64,000 nucleotides of DNA from Lathyrus oleraceus (Eukaryota; Streptophyta; Magnoliopsida; Fabales; Fabaceae). A program made the position numbers and the translations under genes. The notes beneath the pieces are model-generated. The model ran no database searches and was not told the DNA's origin. It saw only the letters and a list, made by a program, of their open reading frames with translations. Positions 63,368-64,000 of the stretch are shown here, piece after piece. Position 1 is the stretch's first letter; each line of letters begins with the position of its first letter. The stretch covers positions 12,738,665 to 12,802,664 of the forward strand of contig NC_066583.1 in NCBI RefSeq assembly GCF_024323335.1. The letters are read 5' to 3'.

Positions 63368-64000
63368 ATGGCATCTTCATCACAATACAAAATCAAAGCT
63401 CACGTCAATGGTGAGACTTATGAATGTGATATGTCTGGCTTCCTATTTAGAAACACCGATTGCACTCGTTTTTGTCTAAATAAAGGAGCTAACTTCTCTT
63501 ATCTGAAAAAAAAGATTGAGTCCAAACTTAGACAACCCGTGTCCCAAATTTTTTATCAACAACCTTTTTTTTCTGAAAATAACTCAGTCAGGTTTTATAA
63601 GTCATTGATTCAAAATGACATGGAGGCACAATACATGTTTCGTAACCATGAGTATTCTGGTTACGAATATATAGTGTTGTACATTGTGTTGGAACAATTT
63701 CAACCAACTCAGAATATTCAGTCAGAGGTTATTGATCCTGTGGATGATGACGAACAAAATGTTGAACACCGCGTTGAAGACGATGTGGTTGATGATGCAG
63801 AAGACGTGGTTGATGACTTGGTGAACCGTGATTCCGAAGACGAAGACCAAGTCCAAATACCTATAGTGCAACGCTACTCACCGCCTGCGCACTTCACAAC
63901 CCTTAACTTGGGCGAGGATGAGCCCTCATCAGATATGTTATACAACCCATATATGAGGTCTGATGAGGAGTTAAAGAAGGGTGACCAATTTCGGACCAAG
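63368..64000 (+). CDS. MuDR-type (MULE) transposase, N-terminal part, runs off the window
   Basis: An uninterrupted frame of 211 codons starts at the ATG at 63,368 (MASSSQYKIKAHVNGETYEC) and is still open at the last base. Residues 1-115 match the N-terminal region typical of plant MULE transposases (GFLFRNTDCTRFCLNKGANF, SQIFYQQPFF, YEYIVLYIVLEQ). An acidic linker follows (about 127-165). RSDEELKKGDQFRTK at the end looks like the start of the MuDR DNA-binding domain. The catalytic DDE domain and SWIM zinc finger should lie right of the window. The gene diverges from the PMD gene, 1.65 kb ATG to ATG. If it is intact further on, this would be the autonomous function of the element. Confidence 0.8.
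   Translation, partial: MASSSQYKIKAHVNGETYECDMSGFLFRNTDCTRFCLNKGANFSYLKKKIESKLRQPVSQIFYQQPFFSENNSVRFYKSLIQNDMEAQYMFRNHEYSGYEYIVLYIVLEQFQPTQNIQSEVIDPVDDDEQNVEHRVEDDVVDDAEDVVDDLVNRDSEDEDQVQIPIVQRYSPPAHFTTLNLGEDEPSSDMLYNPYMRSDEELKKGDQFRTK

Overview
This window is heterochromatic plant DNA. It holds a long AT-rich satellite array, then nested LTR retrotransposons, then most of a Mutator-like DNA transposon (MULE). No ordinary single-copy host gene could be supported. A legume of the Fabeae type (pea, vetch, lentil, faba) is the likely source. This is inferred from a SIRE/Maximus copia element, an Angela-like copia element, and several Ogre/Tat-like fragments, one ending in front of the primer site TGGCGACTCTG. 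Nothing in the window fixes the species.

Bases 1-27,266 are one tandem array of about 49 monomers of roughly 555 bp, all in the same orientation. It has three differently organised blocks: a four-monomer higher-order repeat of about 2.21 kb (1 to ~11.93 kb), a block of alternating and single monomers of two types (~11.93 to ~18.3 kb, with mixed monomers to ~20.0 kb), and a second, near-identical four-monomer repeat of exactly 2,227 bp (~20.03 to ~26.71 kb). The array stops abruptly at 27,266 against a minus-strand Ogre/Tat-like LTR (27,267-30,100).

Bases 30,113-38,191 are a complete Ty1/copia element (probably Angela lineage). It has 1,361-bp LTRs, a 5-bp target duplication (CAAAG), a tRNA-Met primer site, a long leader with ten copies of a 14-bp palindrome, a gag with its middle missing, and a pol broken by one stop. 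Bases 39,191-47,343 are a complete SIRE/Maximus copia element with 1,341-bp LTRs, target duplication AACAA and two in-frame stops in gag-pol. It interrupts sequence that probably belongs to a plus-strand Ogre-like LTR ending at about 50,325.

Bases 49.0-58.5 kb are a graveyard: an inverted pair of Ogre-like LTR ends, an Ogre/Tat pol fragment (RNase H and integrase), another LTR start with TATA box, a tRNA-like segment, a long TA microsatellite, about 2 kb of unrecognised AT-rich DNA, and a decayed copia gag.

Bases ~58.8-64.0 kb look like the inner part of a MULE. Two genes diverge from a repeat-rich centre: leftward, a four-exon plant-mobile-domain (PMD, MAIN/PP7-long-form-like) gene, and rightward, the start of a MuDR-type transposase that runs out of the window. 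Each has a TATAAATA box about 100 bp before its ATG. The shared promoter is built from about 150-bp tandem repeats that pair a G-box (ACACGTGT) with CATGCA-type RY motifs. This divergent unit is the most interesting system in the window.
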